A stretch of 64,000 nt of DNA from Variovorax gossypii (GTDB taxonomy: Bacteria; Pseudomonadota; Gammaproteobacteria; Burkholderiales; Burkholderiaceae_C). The notes beneath the pieces are model-generated. The model saw only the letters and a program-made list of their open reading frames with translations, made no database searches and was not told where the DNA came from. Below, in pieces: positions 59,968 through 64,000 of the stretch (position 1 is its first letter; every line of letters starts with the position of its first letter). The stretch is from NCBI RefSeq assembly GCF_003965815.1, contig NZ_RXOE01000002.1, forward strand, positions 930,001 through 994,000, given 5' to 3'. The position numbers were made by a program, and so were the translations under genes.

Positions 59968-61005
59968 TTGACGACCCCGACCGTGACCACCGCCACCGCA
60001 CAGAGCTTCTCGCCGAAGACGCTGAAGGACAGGCTCTTCCGGCCCGCCACGCGGCAGAAGTTGCTGGCCTTCGCCAGCCTCGTCGCGCTGATGGTGTTCT
60101 TCAGTTTCGCGTCGCCGCAGTTTTTGCAGGCCGACAACCTCGTGGGCATCCTGCAGTCGACGGCGGTGAACGGCGTGCTCGCCATCGCCTGCACCTTCGT
60201 CATCATCACCTCGGGCATCGACCTCTCGGTGGGCACGCTGATGACCTTCTGCGCTGTCATGACCGGCGTGGTGCTCACCTACATGGGCATGCCGCTGTGG
60301 CTGGGCATCTGCGCGGCGATCTTCTTCGGGGCGTTGAGCGGCTTCGTCTCGGGCCTGCTGATCGCCAAGCTCAAGATCCCGCCTTTCATCGCGACGCTGG
60401 GCATGATGATGCTGCTCAAGGGGCTGTCGCTGGTGATCTCGGGCACCAAGCCGATCTACTTCAACGACACGCCGGGCTTCACCGCCATCTCGCAGGATTC
60501 GCTGATCGGCGACATCGTGCCCTCGCTGCCCATTCCCAACGCGGTGCTGATCCTGTTCCTGGTGGCGGTGGCCGCGAGCATCGTGCTCAACCGGACGATC
60601 CTCGGGCGCTACACCTTCGCGCTCGGCAGCAACGAGGAGGCGGTACGCCTGTCGGGCGTGAACACAGACTTCTGGAAGATCGTGGTCTACACGGTGAGCG
60701 GCGGCATCTGCGGCATCGCGGGGCTGCTGATCGCCTCGCGCCTGAACTCGGCACAGCCCGCACTGGGGCAGGGCTACGAGCTCGACGCGATCGCGGCGGT
60801 GGTCATCGGCGGCACATCGCTCAGCGGCGGCACCGGCACCATCGTGGGCACCATCATCGGCGCCTTCATCATGAGCGTGCTCACCAACGGCCTGCGCATT
60901 CTCTCGGTCGCGCAGGAATGGCAGACAGTGGTCACGGGCGTGATCATCATCCTGGCCGTGTACGCCGACATCCTGCGCCGCCGCAGCGGCAGCAAGACGC
61001 ACTGA
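59968..61005 (+). CDS. Sugar ABC transporter permease (RbsC/XylH type)
   Basis: A 345-aa membrane protein with about nine to ten helices and the BPD_transp_2 family segments I-T-S-G-I-D-L-S-V-G-T, G-S-N-E-E-A-V-R-L-S-G-V and G-G-T-S-L-S-G-G-T-G-T-I-V-G-T. The TTG start at 59968 is preceded by TGGAGACTCCCC; the open frame extends 15 codons upstream without a ribosome site. It lies 19 bp after the ATPase gene. Confidence 0.93.
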   Translation: MTTPTVTTATAQSFSPKTLKDRLFRPATRQKLLAFASLVALMVFFSFASPQFLQADNLVGILQSTAVNGVLAIACTFVIITSGIDLSVGTLMTFCAVMTGVVLTYMGMPLWLGICAAIFFGALSGFVSGLLIAKLKIPPFIATLGMMMLLKGLSLVISGTKPIYFNDTPGFTAISQDSLIGDIVPSLPIPNAVLILFLVAVAASIVLNRTILGRYTFALGSNEEAVRLSGVNTDFWKIVVYTVSGGICGIAGLLIASRLNSAQPALGQGYELDAIAAVVIGGTSLSGGTGTIVGTIIGAFIMSVLTNGLRILSVAQEWQTVVTGVIIILAVYADILRRRSGSKTH

Positions 61006-61052
61006 ATTCCCCGCGTTCCCGATCCGTTCCATACAACCACAGGAGACTTCGC

Positions 61053-62009
61053 ATGATCCAGAGAAGAGCAGTCGTCGCGTGCACGCTGGGCGCGGCCCTC
61101 GTCAGTCTGTCGGGCCTCGCGCAGGCGCAGCAGTCGCAGGAGATCTACATCCCGCTCGTGTCCAAGGGCTTCCAGCACCAGTTCTGGCAGGCCGTGAAGT
61201 CGGGCGCCGAGCAGGCCGGCAAGGACCTGAAGGTGAAGGTGAGCTTCGAGGGCCCCGAGACCGAGGCCATGGTCGACAAGCAGATCGACATGCTCTCGGC
61301 CGCGCTCGCCAAGAAGCCGCAGGCCATCGGCTTCGCAGCGCTCGACAGCCAGGCCGCGATTCCGCTGCTGAAGAAGGCGCAGGCCGCAAAGATTCCCGTG
61401 GTGGCCTTCGACTCGGGCGTGGACAGCGACATTCCGGTGACCACGACCACCACCGACAACAAGGCCGCAGCCGCGCTGGCCGCCGACAAGATGGCCGAGC
61501 TCATCGGCAAGAGCGGCGAGGTCGCGCTGGTGGTGCACGACCAGACCAGCCGCACCGGCGTCGACAGGCGCGACGGCTTCGTCAACCGCATGAAGTCGGC
61601 CTACCCGAACATCAAGATCGTGAGCGTGCAGTACGGCGGCGGCGACCAGCTGAAGTCGACCGAGATCACCAAGTCGATACTGCAGGCCTCGCCCAACCTC
61701 AAGGGCATCTTCGGCGCCAACGAGGGTTCGGCCATCGGCGTGGTCAACGGCGTGAAGGAGATGAAGCGCACCGGCAAGGTCGTGATCATCGGCTACGACT
61801 CGGGCAAGCAGCAGAAGAACGCGATCATGGACGGCAGCATGGCCGGCGCCATCACGCAGAACCCGGTGGGCATGGGCTACAAGACCGTCGAGATGGCGGT
61901 GAAGGCCGTCAAGGGCGAGAAGCTGCCGAAGATCGTCGACACCGGCTTCTTCTGGTACGACAAGACCAACATCGCCGACCCGAAGATCGCCGCGGTGCTG
62001 TACGACTGA
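61053..62009 (+). CDS. Sugar ABC transporter substrate-binding protein
   Basis: A 318-aa periplasmic binding protein (RbsB/peripla_BP_4 fold) with a Sec signal ending A-Q-A-Q near residue 26. Conserved features are Y-I-P-L-V-S-K-G-F-Q-H-Q-F-W, V-A-F-D-S-G-V-D, G-A-N-E-G-S-A-I-G and I-I-G-Y-D-S-G. AGGAGACTTCGC precedes the ATG. The binding sugar is inferred as L-fucose from the flanking enzymes. Confidence 0.92.
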   Translation: MIQRRAVVACTLGAALVSLSGLAQAQQSQEIYIPLVSKGFQHQFWQAVKSGAEQAGKDLKVKVSFEGPETEAMVDKQIDMLSAALAKKPQAIGFAALDSQAAIPLLKKAQAAKIPVVAFDSGVDSDIPVTTTTTDNKAAAALAADKMAELIGKSGEVALVVHDQTSRTGVDRRDGFVNRMKSAYPNIKIVSVQYGGGDQLKSTEITKSILQASPNLKGIFGANEGSAIGVVNGVKEMKRTGKVVIIGYDSGKQQKNAIMDGSMAGAITQNPVGMGYKTVEMAVKAVKGEKLPKIVDTGFFWYDKTNIADPKIAAVLYD

Positions 62010-62035
62010 TCCGCAGGCGAACGAAGAGAGACCCC

Positions 62036-64000
<1,965 letters not shown>

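Overview
The window is high-GC betaproteobacterial chromosome. Its character is that of a soil or rhizosphere Comamonadaceae member, most like Variovorax. This rests on the very high GC, densely packed short operons, five separate Bug/TctC-type periplasmic receptors, many LysR/IclR/Crp regulators facing small catabolic operons, and typical betaproteobacterial housekeeping genes. I see no transposase, integrase, phage gene or CRISPR array, and no gene-free stretch longer than about 300 bp. The longest, about 250 bp at 6786-7036, holds a dispersed repeat and a tRNA.

Layout. 1-101: tail of an off-window gene and its terminator. 110-5763: an exported molybdenum hydroxylase pair with a divergent Crp/Fnr regulator and a perfect palindrome between them, then a Bug receptor and a ferredoxin-type reductase. 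5844-17460: mostly housekeeping genes, namely an epimerase-like protein, tRNA-Leu(CAA), CysM, NUDIX, TusA-like, GalU, ValS, YaaA, a prolyl-4-hydroxylase-like oxygenase, an alpha/beta hydrolase overlapping QueF, and an SDR. 17540-30850: a large catabolic island with two tandem LysR genes, an enolase-superfamily enzyme, a Bug receptor and a protein that matches arylmalonate decarboxylase. Facing it are MmgE/PrpD, acyl-CoA dehydrogenase and citryl-CoA-lyase-like genes, then a double-length acyl-CoA dehydrogenase, another Bug receptor and an acyl-CoA synthetase.

30861-40303: mixed genes (NTF2-like, DUF3606, a degenerate histidine kinase, topoisomerase IB, a purine nucleoside permease, DUF2459, DinB, a YiiX-like hydrolase, TRAP QM permeases without a receptor, a glycolipid-binding protein). 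40317-47487: a LysR/Bug pair diverging from a tannase-family lipoprotein, a second secreted hydrolase and another Bug receptor. 47510-52082: a purine/urate operon (guanine-deaminase-like enzyme, two 5-hydroxyisourate hydrolases of which one is Tat-exported, OHCU decarboxylase, MFS transporter) with a divergent LysR. 52150-56560: NTF2-like, GlxA-type regulator, SLAC1/TehA channel, and a methyltransferase/DUF2938 operon controlled by a divergent MerR gene through a classic 19-bp-spacer promoter. 57372 to the end: an IclR regulator diverging from a non-phosphorylative L-fucose operon (lactonase, ABC importer, L-fuconate dehydratase, SDR dehydrogenase), cut by the window end.

The strongest leads are the arylmalonate-decarboxylase island, whose substrate is not obvious; a three-copy intergenic repeat of about 100 bp (6801, 13632, 28201); a urate operon with an exported hydroxyisourate hydrolase; and several clean regulator/operator pairs.
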